A stretch of DNA of 64,000 nucleotides from Fen-1258 sp947085815 (GCA_947085815.1 CAMTXU010000014.1:1-64000); one strand, 5' to 3'. Shown: positions 53,778 through 62,869, numbered from the stretch's first letter. Notes: generated from the letters alone by a model not told the origin. Translations and numbers: made by a program.

Positions 53778-53803
53778 GACGTGGGGTCTTGGAACCCCTT
53801 ACA
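53778..53803 (-). promoter_or_regulatory. Candidate ECF-sigma promoter of the precursor operon
   Basis: Reading on the minus strand, TGTAAGG (53803-53797) and CGTC (53781-53778, in CGTCTTTATAA) are 15 nt apart. This fits the -35 TGTAA(C/G) and -10 CGTC elements typical of ECF sigma factors. A short GGGGT/ACCCC dyad lies between them. Start of transcription would be near 53768, 40 nt before the precursor ATG. The adjacent ECF sigma (54642) is the natural candidate to use it. Confidence 0.55.
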
Positions 53804-53815
53804 AGGAATGGCGAA

Positions 53816-54085
53816 TTATTTTAAGAAGGAATATTCTTCGATTTTTCGTTGTAATCGCTCTTTTTCGGAGTCGGAAAGTACTGCTTCGGAGTGAATGTGC
53901 TTTACCTGAGATAGAATAAATTTGTTTTGCTTTTCGAACAATCTGCAAAATTTACAGATTGCAAGATGCGTATAGAATTTAAGTCGGTCTATTAACGACA
54001 GTTTGCCCTCTTCATTTTGAGATACAAACATCGTTGCGTCCAGGCAAGTAAGCATAAATTTTTTGAGTATCACTTTCATATCCAT
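53816..54085 (-). CDS. Small soluble zinc anti-sigma factor
   Basis: This 89-residue protein has the HxxxCxxC zinc anti-sigma (ZAS) motif in THLAICKFCRLFEKQN and otherwise helical sequence, with no membrane segment. It overlaps the ECF sigma stop by 10 bp. ZAS proteins hold ECF sigma factors off polymerase and release them when the zinc Cys pair is oxidised or displaced, for example by copper. It probably controls the precursor operon directly downstream. Confidence 0.82.
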   Translation of the reverse strand: MDMKVILKKFMLTCLDATMFVSQNEEGKLSLIDRLKFYTHLAICKFCRLFEKQNKFILSQVKHIHSEAVLSDSEKERLQRKIEEYSFLK

Positions 54086-54642
54086 TTTTTTTCTAAACAG
54101 CCTCTAAGCTGCAGTTTCGCGCGGTGCATTATTACCCAGTAGTTAGACGAAGTAATGTTAAGCTCCTTACAAATTTCATCGGATTCTCTCTCATCAAGAT
54201 ATTTCAATGTAAAGACAATCTTCATTATTTCGGAAAGCTTATCCATGCATTTGTTAAGTATTTCGTAAAACTCTTTTGATTCAACGGTAGAGGAATAATT
54301 TAAGCCCCAATCTCTGGGTGCCGTATCCGGGGTCCAATGATCGTTTTCATCGAAATATGGATTTGTACTTTCGAGCAGTTCGTTTAATTCGAAAAATAAT
54401 GATGAAGCTTTTTTACGGTAATGATCGATGATTTTATTTTTCAATATCATAAAGAGCCAATTTTTCTCTGAGATTTCACCTTTGAAAGTTTCCACATTCC
54501 TCAATGCGGCAAGAAATGTTTCTTGAACAAGATCTTTGGCAATCTCTGTATTGCTGACCCGGCTGACGGCAAAACGATAAAGAGTATCAGAAAAAGTTTT
54601 TACCCACAGCTTAGGATTCAATGTGCTTTTTGTTTCGCTCAA
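54076..54642 (-). CDS. ECF-type RNA polymerase sigma factor
   Basis: It starts at a TTG (54642); no ATG is available before the upstream in-frame stop. The 188-residue protein has sigma region 2 (SDTLYRFAVSRVSNTEIAKDLVQETFLAAL ... ENWLFMILKNKIIDHYRKK) and region 4 (LSEIMKIVFTLKYLDERESDEICKELNITSSNYWVIMHRAKLQLRG). A long interdomain linker contains FDENDHWTPDTAPRDWG, a feature I associate with ECFs beside DUF692/DoxX loci. The start lies 5 bp after the enoyl-CoA hydratase stop. Confidence 0.9.
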   Translation of the reverse strand: MSETKSTLNPKLWVKTFSDTLYRFAVSRVSNTEIAKDLVQETFLAALRNVETFKGEISEKNWLFMILKNKIIDHYRKKASSLFFELNELLESTNPYFDENDHWTPDTAPRDWGLNYSSTVESKEFYEILNKCMDKLSEIMKIVFTLKYLDERESDEICKELNITSSNYWVIMHRAKLQLRGCLEKKWI

Positions 54643-54647
54643 TAATT

Positions 54648-55406
54648 TTATTTACCCTTAAAATTTTGTATATAATTCTTTGTGAAATCACTCATCGATA
54701 ACTTGCCGCTTATTTCAGCGCGCAGTTCAAGAAGTTCATCCCAATTTTCTGTTCCTTCCCAAAATACTTTTTTCATTTGAGAAATTGATTCGAGATTGCA
54801 CGCGGCAATTTTTTTAACAAGTGTTGATACAGCTTCGTCCAGATCGTGATTGTTCGCAAAAACCTTTGTAAATAGTCCGTTCTGTTTAGCCCAAAATGCA
54901 TCATGCCACTCTGCATCAATTGACATTGTTATAAAAGCCGTCTTGCCGATTTTCCTTTCTAGTGCCGGACCGATAACAAAAGGACCGAGACCCAGCATTA
55001 ATTCGCTCAACCGAACGGACGCTTCATTAGAGGCGAGTGTATAATCTGCCGCCGCTGCAATGCCCACTCCGCCGCCAACCGCTTTCCCCTGTACGCGGGC
55101 AATAATAAATTTGGGACATTTACGCATGGCATTTATTAGCCTTGCAAAGCCCATAAAAAATTCTTTTCCGCTTTTAATATCTTTAATTGCCAGCAGCTCA
55201 TCGAAGGATGCCCCTGCGCAAAATGTTTTTTCACCTTCGCTTCTGATAACAATTACATGAGCATGATTATCTTCGGCAAATTTGTTAATAGCGTTTATGA
55301 ATTCTTTGATCATCAAAGACGAGATTGAATTACTTTTAGGATGAGAAAATGTAATTGTGGCAATTCCGTTAATAATGCTTGTCGAAACTTTTCCGTTCTT
55401 ATCCAT
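54648..55406 (-). CDS. Enoyl-CoA hydratase/isomerase family protein
   Basis: This 252-residue crotonase-fold protein has IATITFSHPKSNSISSLMIKEF, the oxyanion-hole pair CAGASFDEL and KAVGGGVGIAAAADYTLAS, and LMLGLGPFVIGPALERKIGK with a possible catalytic region. It probably hydrates or isomerises an acyl-CoA (methylglutaconyl-CoA hydratase-like members look similar). The neighbouring ECF gene directly downstream may be coupled to it by read-through. Confidence 0.85.
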   Translation of the reverse strand: MDKNGKVSTSIINGIATITFSHPKSNSISSLMIKEFINAINKFAEDNHAHVIVIRSEGEKTFCAGASFDELLAIKDIKSGKEFFMGFARLINAMRKCPKFIIARVQGKAVGGGVGIAAAADYTLASNEASVRLSELMLGLGPFVIGPALERKIGKTAFITMSIDAEWHDAFWAKQNGLFTKVFANNHDLDEAVSTLVKKIAACNLESISQMKKVFWEGTENWDELLELRAEISGKLSMSDFTKNYIQNFKGK

Positions 55407-55432
55407 TATCAGTATCTCCTATCAAACAAATT

Positions 55433-56080
55433 CTACTTGCCGTTAACTATATATTCCACATTAAGAATATTGTCAATTAAAAAATCGGGGGATAATTTTT
55501 CCAAGTCCGCTCTGGTTCTGTACCCGTAAGTTACGGCGCAGGTTTTTGATCCGGCATTTTTTCCACACTGAATATCCATTTCGGAATCTCCTATCATTAG
55601 TGTTTCTGATGCGGAAATATTTAAGTCCTCGCAGATTCTTTGAAGGGGTTCGGGTGATGGTTTATGTGCCATGCCGGGACGCCGACCCATTACATAATCA
55701 AAATTACTAAAGATAGAAAAGTGTTTAAGTATCAGTTCCGCCTGATCTTGCCCTTTTGTAGTCAACAAACTCACTTTGATCTTTTTTTCGTTCAATTTAT
55801 TTAGAAGTTCCTCAACACCGTAATAAACATCTGATGAGCCAATGTAATCGAAGTAGACTGATTTATATATTTTTAAGAAGTGTTCAAAATCCGGGACTGC
55901 GAAACCAAATTCACGAAAAATGTCCTCGAAGTGAAGACCAATCATATTAAAAAATTCTTTTTCCGGCATTACACTTTTTATGCCTGCTTCCTGTAATGCA
56001 TGGTTTGTCGCTTTATAAATTGTTTCGTGGGAACTGATGAGTGTTCCGTCAAGATCGAAAACAACAAGATTTATATTCAT
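55433..56080 (-). CDS. HAD superfamily hydrolase, phosphoglycolate-phosphatase-like
   Basis: This 215-residue protein has HAD motif I VVFDLDGTLISS, motif II SLLTTKGQ, Lys motif III KPSPEPLQ and motif IV MIGDSEMDIQCGKNAG, with a four-helix cap (about 15-85). It dephosphorylates a small phosphate ester such as phosphoglycolate. It lies 26 bp upstream of the enoyl-CoA hydratase on the same strand. Confidence 0.9.
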   Translation of the reverse strand: MNINLVVFDLDGTLISSHETIYKATNHALQEAGIKSVMPEKEFFNMIGLHFEDIFREFGFAVPDFEHFLKIYKSVYFDYIGSSDVYYGVEELLNKLNEKKIKVSLLTTKGQDQAELILKHFSIFSNFDYVMGRRPGMAHKPSPEPLQRICEDLNISASETLMIGDSEMDIQCGKNAGSKTCAVTYGYRTRADLEKLSPDFLIDNILNVEYIVNGK

Positions 56081-56144
56081 AGAAATACCGAATTTAATCT
56101 ACATGTTTTGTTTGCATCGTCTTTATTTTGTATAGAAAATTTAT

Positions 56145-56564
56145 TTAAGCAGCCCAAGCTCCTAATACAATTCCAAAAACAAGAATGACTATTAGATGAT
56201 GTCCTGAATCAATTAAAAGGAGTTTAAATGATTTTCCCTCGAACAATGAATTAATAACCATGGGCGCAACTATAAAACCAATCCAACATAAAAATGCCAA
56301 CCGGATTCCACCCGCAACCGTATAAGCGTTGCTATGCGCTATCATTTGAGCTAAAGAGAAGGCAATGAATAAATTGCAGACGAAAGATAATCCATATGTT
56401 ATAAAAGGATTAAATCCTTTTTTCGTTTCATCTTCTGTTTTGTCAATCTCTTCCATCCATGTTCTGCCCATGAGAATTGGACTATACCACACAAAGCCTA
56501 TTATCATAGAAATAATACCGCATGTTAGCACCGCCCAATAATTAATTTCAACTAGTAAAGACAT
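56145..56564 (-). CDS. DUF1761 membrane protein
   Basis: This 139-residue protein has four hydrophobic segments and the DUF1761 pattern YWAVLTCGIISMIIGFVWYSPILMGRTWM. Function unknown. ATG start with a GGAGG complement (CCTCC near 56570). Confidence 0.8.
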   Translation of the reverse strand: MSLLVEINYWAVLTCGIISMIIGFVWYSPILMGRTWMEEIDKTEDETKKGFNPFITYGLSFVCNLFIAFSLAQMIAHSNAYTVAGGIRLAFLCWIGFIVAPMVINSLFEGKSFKLLLIDSGHHLIVILVFGIVLGAWAA

Positions 56565-56640
56565 TATTCCTCCTTGGAAAGAGATCTGGTTTTAAATATT
56601 AATTTGTAAACTGGAAAAAATATTTTTCTTCAACCATCAG

Positions 56641-57639
56641 TTAGTTTTTATACATTTCCACAACCGGTTGACCGGTATTTAAGTAATGCCCTCTGTACAT
56701 TCCTTCGGTGTTGAATGGCATAGCAATGTTTCCATTTTTATCTATTGCTATTATTCCACCGTCTCCTCCCAGTTTACCAAGTTTATTTATTACTACTTCG
56801 TTTGCTGCTTCAACTAATGAGTAATTTTTATATTCCATTAAAGAAGAAATATCTCTTGCCACGCCGAGTCGGATAAAATATTCTCCGTGCCCGGTTGCCG
56901 AAATTGCGCAAGTATTATTATTTGCATAAGTTCCGGCTCCAATAATGGGCGCATCGCCAACGCGTCCAAATTTTTTCATCATCATTCCGCCCGTTGATGT
57001 ACCGGCGGCAAGATTTCCGTTTTTATCAAGTGCTGCCGCACCGACTGTCCCATGCTTCTCGGCTTTCTTTCTCTCTTCTTGCCGCTTTAACATTTTTTGA
57101 TATGATTCCCACCTTTCCTTTGTAATGAAATAGCTATTCTCAACCATCTCAACATTATTTTCCTTTCCGAACTCTTCGGCTCCGTCTCCTATCATTATTA
57201 CGTGAGGTGATTTTTCCATTACAAGTCGCGCTAAATTAATAGGATTTTTAACGTGACGAACTCCGGCAACAGCCCCCGCCATTAAATTTTTACCATCCAT
57301 AATAGATGCGTCAAGTTCCGCTACTCCTTTTTCGGTTAACACTGCGCCTTTGCCTGCATTGAAGAGGGGTGAATCTTCCATAATATTTATCGCTGCATTA
57401 ACAGCGTTGAGCGCTGTGCCGCCGTCATCTAAAATTTTATAGCCGGCTTTGAGAGCCTCTGAAAGTTTATTAGCGTACTCTGCCTCTTTCTCCGGCGTCA
57501 TTTTGGATTTTAATATAACGCCCGCACCTCCATGAATTACAATTCCGTATCTGTTCGATTGCGAATAATTTGTTTGAGCCAACAATATCGAGAATACAAT
57601 AACAATTTTGAATGCGAAGAATCTCTTAATTTCCAACAC
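56641..57639 (-). CDS. Isoaspartyl peptidase / plant-type L-asparaginase
   Basis: A signal peptide (about 1-26) precedes an Ntn-hydrolase with VIHGGAGVI, AGKGAVLTEKGVAELDASIMDG, and the autocleavage nucleophile T198 in KHGTVGAAAL. It continues with AAGTSTGGMMMKKFGRVGDAPIIGAGTYA and AISATGHGEYF. It self-cleaves and hydrolyses isoaspartyl dipeptides or asparagine, here apparently in the periplasm. 332 aa. Confidence 0.92.
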   Translation of the reverse strand: MLEIKRFFAFKIVIVFSILLAQTNYSQSNRYGIVIHGGAGVILKSKMTPEKEAEYANKLSEALKAGYKILDDGGTALNAVNAAINIMEDSPLFNAGKGAVLTEKGVAELDASIMDGKNLMAGAVAGVRHVKNPINLARLVMEKSPHVIMIGDGAEEFGKENNVEMVENSYFITKERWESYQKMLKRQEERKKAEKHGTVGAAALDKNGNLAAGTSTGGMMMKKFGRVGDAPIIGAGTYANNNTCAISATGHGEYFIRLGVARDISSLMEYKNYSLVEAANEVVINKLGKLGGDGGIIAIDKNGNIAMPFNTEGMYRGHYLNTGQPVVEMYKN

Positions 57640-57788
57640 GGTTTACACTCCCTCTTTGAATTCTGATTCAAATTATCTCTACTGAATCTAAAAAGCAATC
57701 CTACTTAAAATTAGGTTAATAATAGTTATGAATTGTTTTTTGTAATAAATAAATTTCTTATGGTAAATTAACCACATAAGGAGGCAGC

Positions 57789-58952
57789 ATGAAATTACGT
57801 CTAATCACATTGATCCTATTCTCAATAATATTATACCCCTATTTAGTTAATGCTCAGACAAAGAAAAAGAAAGACGCCTACGAATTCGAAATGGTGAAAG
57901 AGATAAAAACAACGCCCGTAAAAAACCAAGCTAACACTGGAACATGCTGGTCGTTTGCAACAACATCTTTCGTGGAGACGGAGTTGATAAGAATGGGAAA
58001 GGGGGAACACATTTTATCTCCGATGTTTAATGTATACTATTCATATCTGCCGAAAGCAATAAACTATGTTCGATATTCCGCTAACGCAAATTTTGGGAAT
58101 GGCGGACAGGCGCACGATGTAATGAATGTCATAAATAAATATGGATTCATCCCAGAAAAAGTTTATAGCGGAATGAATATTGGAGAAGACAAGCACGACC
58201 ACGCCGAGATGGATGGCGTACTCAAAGCTATTGCCGATGCTATTTCGAAAGCGCGCGGCGGCAAAATAACCCCCCGCTGGCGGGAAGTTTTTGAATCCAC
58301 CGTAAATATTTATCTTGGCGCTATTCCAAAAGAATTTTCATACCAAGGCAAAACCTATACACCTAAAAGTTTCGCGGAATCTCTTGAGTTTAACACGGAT
58401 GATTATGTTGAGTTTACTTCTTACACGCACCATCCGTTTTTTACAAAATTTGATTTAGAGGTTCCGGATAACTGGAGCAAAGATCAGTACTATAACGTAC
58501 CGGTTAATGACTTGATGAAAATTATCGACAATGCCTTAATGAGCGGTTACTCTGTTGCGTGGGATGGTGATACCAGCGAAAAGTATTTTAACCGTAAGAA
58601 AAGTGTTTCCATAGTGCCCCTCGAAGAAGAATTGCCTGTTGTTGATGAAGCAAAGAAGGAGGATGAAACGGAAGGAAAACCTGAATCCGAAAAAATGGTT
58701 ACACAGCAGATGCGCCAGGAATCATTTGATAATCATACCACAACAGATGATCATTTGATGCATTTAACCGGAATTGCAAAAGATCAGAACGGAACAAAAT
58801 TTTATTACACAAAGAATTCTTGGGGAACAACTGACAAAAAATACGGCGGCTATTGGTACATGAGCGAACAATATGTTCGTCTAAAAACTATTGCAATTAT
58901 GATTCACAAAGATGCCATACCGGAAGAGCTAAGAACAAAGATGGGACTTTAG
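57789..58952 (+). CDS. Exported C1 (bleomycin-hydrolase/aminopeptidase C-like) cysteine peptidase
   Basis: It has an unusually strong AAGGAGG site five bases before the ATG. The 387-residue protein has a signal peptide (about 1-23) and papain-fold motifs: TPVKNQANTGTCWSFATTSF (catalytic C53), DHLMHLTGIAKD (His region) and FYYTKNSWGTTDK (Asn). It matches the C1B aminopeptidase C/bleomycin hydrolase group but is shorter and exported. A terminator hairpin follows. Confidence 0.9.
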   Translation: MKLRLITLILFSIILYPYLVNAQTKKKKDAYEFEMVKEIKTTPVKNQANTGTCWSFATTSFVETELIRMGKGEHILSPMFNVYYSYLPKAINYVRYSANANFGNGGQAHDVMNVINKYGFIPEKVYSGMNIGEDKHDHAEMDGVLKAIADAISKARGGKITPRWREVFESTVNIYLGAIPKEFSYQGKTYTPKSFAESLEFNTDDYVEFTSYTHHPFFTKFDLEVPDNWSKDQYYNVPVNDLMKIIDNALMSGYSVAWDGDTSEKYFNRKKSVSIVPLEEELPVVDEAKKEDETEGKPESEKMVTQQMRQESFDNHTTTDDHLMHLTGIAKDQNGTKFYYTKNSWGTTDKKYGGYWYMSEQYVRLKTIAIMIHKDAIPEELRTKMGL

Positions 58953-58985
58953 CCTCTTGCCACAAAAATAGTGAGAATAATTTGT

Positions 58986-59018
58986 AAGGGCTTGATGAAC
59001 CAAGCCCTTTTTCTTTTT
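58986..59018 (+). terminator. Intrinsic terminator after the C1 peptidase
   Basis: AAGGGCTTG (58986-58994), loop ATGAAC, and CAAGCCCTT (59001-59009) form a 9-bp stem followed by TTTCTTTTT. It lies 34 bp after the peptidase stop and directly before the 3' end of the convergent gene at 59025, which it may also serve. Confidence 0.85.
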
Positions 59019-59024
59019 CGCAGT

Positions 59025-59678
59025 TCATGCTACGATTTTTCTGTTTCTATCAATCCAATATCCCCACACAATTATCAGCCATTGAAACATTCCAACAAAT
59101 GCGATCGCTTTTTCAGAGGGGGGTGGAGAACCAAATATGTTCATCAAATAAATAACAACTAAAAATATTATAAGGATCCACAAACCTATCTTCCCTTTTT
59201 TGTTTACCGATTTTGTTGTCTTTATGTAAAAGTAAGATCCAACACCAAATATCACTCCTTCAATCAATATTGTGAAGAGCACAGAATTCCATAGTCCAAA
59301 TCCTACTTTCAAATCAATCCAAGGGATCAACTGTAAATCTGGTCTGTGTGTTATCAAATCAAGAATCCAATGACTTATTACTAACACGGCAAGTAATATT
59401 GCGCTCTTAATATTTTTTCTGAACGCAAAGTAGATGACTCCAAATAACAGTGACCAGATCAGTACTCCAAAGAAACTATGAGAATATGGATAAGAAATAA
59501 AGTTCAATGGGGTGAATGCCGTGTTGCCCGGTTCAATTTTTACTTTTTCGAGACCGAACAATAAAAAGAAGGGCCAGAGCAGATCTATGAATTGAGAAGC
59601 TAAGAAAAGCGTACCCAAAGAAATTTTGTTGTCGATCTTTTTTGCTGCTAATCCGGTTCCGAAATGTCCTATGAACAT
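59025..59678 (-). CDS. Predicted membrane-bound metal-dependent hydrolase (YdjM/DUF457-like)
   Basis: This 217-residue protein has about seven hydrophobic segments and His/Asp motifs: FIGHFGTGLAAKK near the start, ASQFIDLLWP, PYSHSFFGVLIW and ISHWILDLITHRPD. These are typical of the YdjM/DUF457 family with a membrane-embedded metal site. The family may act on lipid-linked or phospho-ester substrates; the role is unknown. Confidence 0.8.
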   Translation of the reverse strand: MFIGHFGTGLAAKKIDNKISLGTLFLASQFIDLLWPFFLLFGLEKVKIEPGNTAFTPLNFISYPYSHSFFGVLIWSLLFGVIYFAFRKNIKSAILLAVLVISHWILDLITHRPDLQLIPWIDLKVGFGLWNSVLFTILIEGVIFGVGSYFYIKTTKSVNKKGKIGLWILIIFLVVIYLMNIFGSPPPSEKAIAFVGMFQWLIIVWGYWIDRNRKIVA

Positions 59679-59778
59679 GATTTATTCTCCAAAAATTTAT
59701 TTCTGTTTGTTAGTCGCTGGAAAATGCTTCAGCTTCCGCTGTAATGAAAAAACAAAAATCACTCATTCTTTGATTTTC

Positions 59779-59800
59779 ACGTCTTCCGTTTCACCTTTCA
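59779..59800. repeat. Dispersed GTGAAAGGTGAAA repeat (one of three)
   Basis: The word TTTCACCTTTCAC (minus GTGAAAGGTGAAA) lies 10-30 bp past the uvrB stop. The same word occurs at 39621-39634, in the last codons of DUF4175, and in shorter form at 62798-62811, in the last codons of sufE. All three sit at a gene 3' end. Confidence 0.55.
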
Positions 59801-59809
59801 CATCTCACC

Positions 59810-61837
59810 TTACTTAATCATCTTCTTCAGTTTATCAATCTCATCACGCATATTTGCAGCGCGTTCAAATTCCAAATCTTTTGCGGCAGCTAGCATCTCT
59901 TCCGTCATCTGTTCAAGCAATTCTTTGCGCTGATCGCCGGTCATATATTTTATAACAGGTTCAGCAACTTTCATAAATGCCGACTCCTGTTTTTCATAAT
60001 CTTTCTTACGTACATCTGCAATTGAAGTAGCGTTCATAATTTCTTCAACGCTTTTGTAAATGGTTGTTGGGGTAATATTGTTTTCTTTATTGTATTCGGT
60101 CTGAAGTTTACGTCTCCTATCTGTTTCTTCGATAGTCTTTCTCATTGATTCTGTAATTTTATCTGCATACATAATTACTCTGCCGTTCACATTACGCGCG
60201 GTTCTGCCTGCCGTTTGCATTAAAGATCTTTCGCTCCGCAAGAATCCTTCTTTATCGGCATCAATAATTGCTACTAGAGAAACTTCCGGCAAGTCTAATC
60301 CTTCTCGCAATAAATTGACTCCAACAAGAACATCAAAACCGCCTATACGCAGATCGCGGATAATTTCCACGCGTTCAAGAGCAACTACTTCGCTATGAAT
60401 ATATCGGACTTTTATTTTCAATTTGTCCAGATAATCAGTTAAATCTTCCGCCATTTTTTTTGTTAGTGTTGTAACAAGAATGCGTTCTTTCAAAACAACC
60501 CGCTTGCGTATCTCACCAATAAGATCATCAATCTGTCCTTTCACGGGACGTATTTCAATTTCAGGATCGAGCAATCCCGTTGGACGAATTACCTGTTCAA
60601 CGAATGTTCCGTTGCTGCGAGTGAATTCATAATCCGCCGGAGTAGCACTTACATAAATTACCTGGTTGGTCATACCGTCAAACTCTTCGAATTTGAGGGG
60701 ACGGTTATCCATCGCCGAAGGAAGACGGAATCCATACTCCACTAAAACTTCTTTGCGTGAACGGTCTCCATTATACATTCCCCGTATCTGGGGAATTGTT
60801 ACGTGAGATTCATCCACAATTAAGAGATAATCTTTTGGGAAGTAATCAAACAGACAATATGGGCGCGAGTCGGGCGGACGTGCATCCATATGCCTCGAAT
60901 AATTTTCTATACCCGAACAATAACCGATCTCGCGCATCATCTCAAGATCATACTTTGTTCGCTGCTCAAGCCGCTGCGCCTCAACATATTTTTCTTGCGA
61001 CCAAAAATATTTTAACTGTTCGCGGAGTTCTTCGTCTATTGAAACTATTGCCCGGTTAACTTGATCTCGTGTTGTAACAAAATATTTTGCGGGATAGATA
61101 GGAATGGATTCTACCTCTTGAATCACATCGCCGGTGATGGAATCAATGATTGACAATCGCTCAATTTCGTCTCCCCAGAATTCAATTCTTACGGCTTCTT
61201 CATATTGATATGCGGGAATAACTTCCACAACATCGCCGCGCGCTCTAAATGTGCCCCGTGTAAAATCGGCGTCGTTGCGGGTATAATAAATATCAATCAA
61301 GTTGCGTAAAAGCTTTTTTCGCTCAACTGATTGTCCTTTGCGTAAAAACATTATTTGCCGGGCATATTCTTCGGGCGCGCCTATTCCATAAATGCAGCTC
61401 ACACTTGCAATAATTATTACATCGTTTCTTCCTTCGATGAGCGATGTTGTTGCCTTAAGACGCAATCTGTCAATCTCTTCATTTACGGAAAAATCTTTTT
61501 CTATAAATAGGTCTCTCTTAACAACATATGCTTCCGGTTGATAGTAATCATAATAACTGATAAAGAATTCAACTGCGTTGTTTGGGAAGAAAGATTTGAA
61601 TTCCGAGTAGAGCTGCGCCGCAAGGGTTTTATTGTGAGAGATGATCAGCGTTGGGCGGTTATATTCCTTGATAATATGGCTCATAGTGTAAGTTTTGCCG
61701 CTTCCCGTAACACCCAGCAACACCTGGTGTTTGTCTCCGCGTTTTAAACCTTCAAGCAATTCAGCAATTGCTTTCGGCTGATCTCCGGACGGTTCGTAAC
61801 TAGAAACCAATTCGAATTGTTTCATTTCATCCATCAA
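59810..61837 (-). CDS. uvrB: Excinuclease ABC subunit B
   Basis: This 675-residue UvrB has Walker A GVTGSGKT at 42-49, the beta-hairpin YYDYYQPEAY, helicase motifs (DESH, GRTARN) and a C-terminal UVR domain (about 635-670, EQMTEEMLAAAKDLEFERAA) for UvrA/UvrC contact. It verifies DNA damage in nucleotide-excision repair. Just after its stop (59779-59800) lies a dispersed GTGAAAGGTGAAA repeat. ATG start; an ATG two codons later is also possible. Confidence 0.97.
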   Translation of the reverse strand: MMDEMKQFELVSSYEPSGDQPKAIAELLEGLKRGDKHQVLLGVTGSGKTYTMSHIIKEYNRPTLIISHNKTLAAQLYSEFKSFFPNNAVEFFISYYDYYQPEAYVVKRDLFIEKDFSVNEEIDRLRLKATTSLIEGRNDVIIIASVSCIYGIGAPEEYARQIMFLRKGQSVERKKLLRNLIDIYYTRNDADFTRGTFRARGDVVEVIPAYQYEEAVRIEFWGDEIERLSIIDSITGDVIQEVESIPIYPAKYFVTTRDQVNRAIVSIDEELREQLKYFWSQEKYVEAQRLEQRTKYDLEMMREIGYCSGIENYSRHMDARPPDSRPYCLFDYFPKDYLLIVDESHVTIPQIRGMYNGDRSRKEVLVEYGFRLPSAMDNRPLKFEEFDGMTNQVIYVSATPADYEFTRSNGTFVEQVIRPTGLLDPEIEIRPVKGQIDDLIGEIRKRVVLKERILVTTLTKKMAEDLTDYLDKLKIKVRYIHSEVVALERVEIIRDLRIGGFDVLVGVNLLREGLDLPEVSLVAIIDADKEGFLRSERSLMQTAGRTARNVNGRVIMYADKITESMRKTIEETDRRRKLQTEYNKENNITPTTIYKSVEEIMNATSIADVRKKDYEKQESAFMKVAEPVIKYMTGDQRKELLEQMTEEMLAAAKDLEFERAANMRDEIDKLKKMIK

Positions 61838-61857
61838 TTAAATAATTCTCTCTGGTA

Positions 61858-62202
61858 TCAGTCCTTAATTTTAACTTCGTGTGCGTGAAAAGAATCTCCG
61901 CTTAGGTGACCTATTAATATAATGCGGTTTGCTGCCTCAAAGCCGGCAGGTAGCATTAACTGTCCAGTAACTTTGAGTTGTCTTGCAGCTCGGTCAACTA
62001 CATAAAAAATTGCACCGCCTGAATCGTCCTTAACAATTCCTTTCTCGGGAAGAATTTTAACTATAATTTCTTTGTTTGCGTTACTGTTGGGATCAAAGTC
62101 CGAGAACAATCCAAGTTCGTCCTTCGGACTGAAGTATAAAAAATAAAGTAACGATATGATCGCTAAAACGAGAATGGGAATAACCAGCTTTTGAAATTTC
62201 AT
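61858..62202 (-). CDS. Membrane-anchored small beta-domain protein (CcmE-like OB fold possible)
   Basis: This 114-residue protein has an N-terminal membrane anchor (KLVIPILVLAIISLLYFLYF) and a beta-rich periplasmic domain ending RIILIGHLSGDSFHAHEVKIKD. The last strand recalls the OB-fold of CcmE haem chaperones, but the CcmE haem-binding His-x-x-x-Tyr is absent. Function unknown; I report the resemblance only as a hint. Confidence 0.6.
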   Translation of the reverse strand: MKFQKLVIPILVLAIISLLYFLYFSPKDELGLFSDFDPNSNANKEIIVKILPEKGIVKDDSGGAIFYVVDRAARQLKVTGQLMLPAGFEAANRIILIGHLSGDSFHAHEVKIKD

Positions 62203-62374
62203 ATAATGCCCTTTCTTTTTATTATGACTAAAGTATGACTGTGAATATATAAAATCGTGCCGTATCTAAACAAAAAAATCGGTGTAAATGTTTAACCGGG
62301 GCAATAGATGAAATATTTTTTATTTTGCAATGGAAGTAATTTTTTTATTGTTTGTTTTTTTTGAAAGGGTTTCA

Positions 62375-62809
62375 ATGACAATACAAGAGATACAAGATGA
62401 AATAGTAAAAGAGTTTGAACAGTACACTGATTGGGAAGACAAATACAGACACATTATTGATTTGGGCAGGCAACTATCTCCCTTCGATGAACAATTCCGG
62501 ACAGATAAGAACAAACTTACTGGCTGCCAGTCTCAAGTTTGGATTAACGCAAAGCTTGAGGAGGGAAAAATTATTTTTGTGGCTGACAGCGATGCGGCAA
62601 TAGTAAAAGGTTTGGTCGCTCTAGTCATTAGAGTTTACTCTAATCATACACCTGATGAAATTCTTGCATCGCCGCCGGAGTTTGTAAAAAAAATCGGTAT
62701 TGATAATCATCTTTCGCCAACACGCAAAAACGGTTTGGGCGCAATGATGAAGCAGATTCAGTTGTATGCGGTAGCGTTTAAGGCGCTAAAAGTGAGGGGT
62801 GAAAGGTGA
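62375..62809 (+). CDS. sufE: SufE-like sulfur acceptor
   Basis: I start it at the ATG at 62375 (MTIQEIQDEIVKEFEQYTDW) with GAAAGG before it; a longer 15-residue frame from 62330 is hydrophobic and atypical. The 144-residue protein has the acceptor Cys C51 in DKNKLTGCQSQVWI, and DSDAAIVKGLVALVIRVYSN. It accepts persulfide from a cysteine desulfurase for Fe-S assembly. Its C-terminal VRGER comes from a GTGAAAGGTGAAAA repeat. Confidence 0.93.
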   Translation: MTIQEIQDEIVKEFEQYTDWEDKYRHIIDLGRQLSPFDEQFRTDKNKLTGCQSQVWINAKLEEGKIIFVADSDAAIVKGLVALVIRVYSNHTPDEILASPPEFVKKIGIDNHLSPTRKNGLGAMMKQIQLYAVAFKALKVRGER

Positions 62810-62869
62810 AAAGGAAAATTTCTCAATCTTACATATCTGCTAACGGATTCTTCGTTCTACACTCTACAC

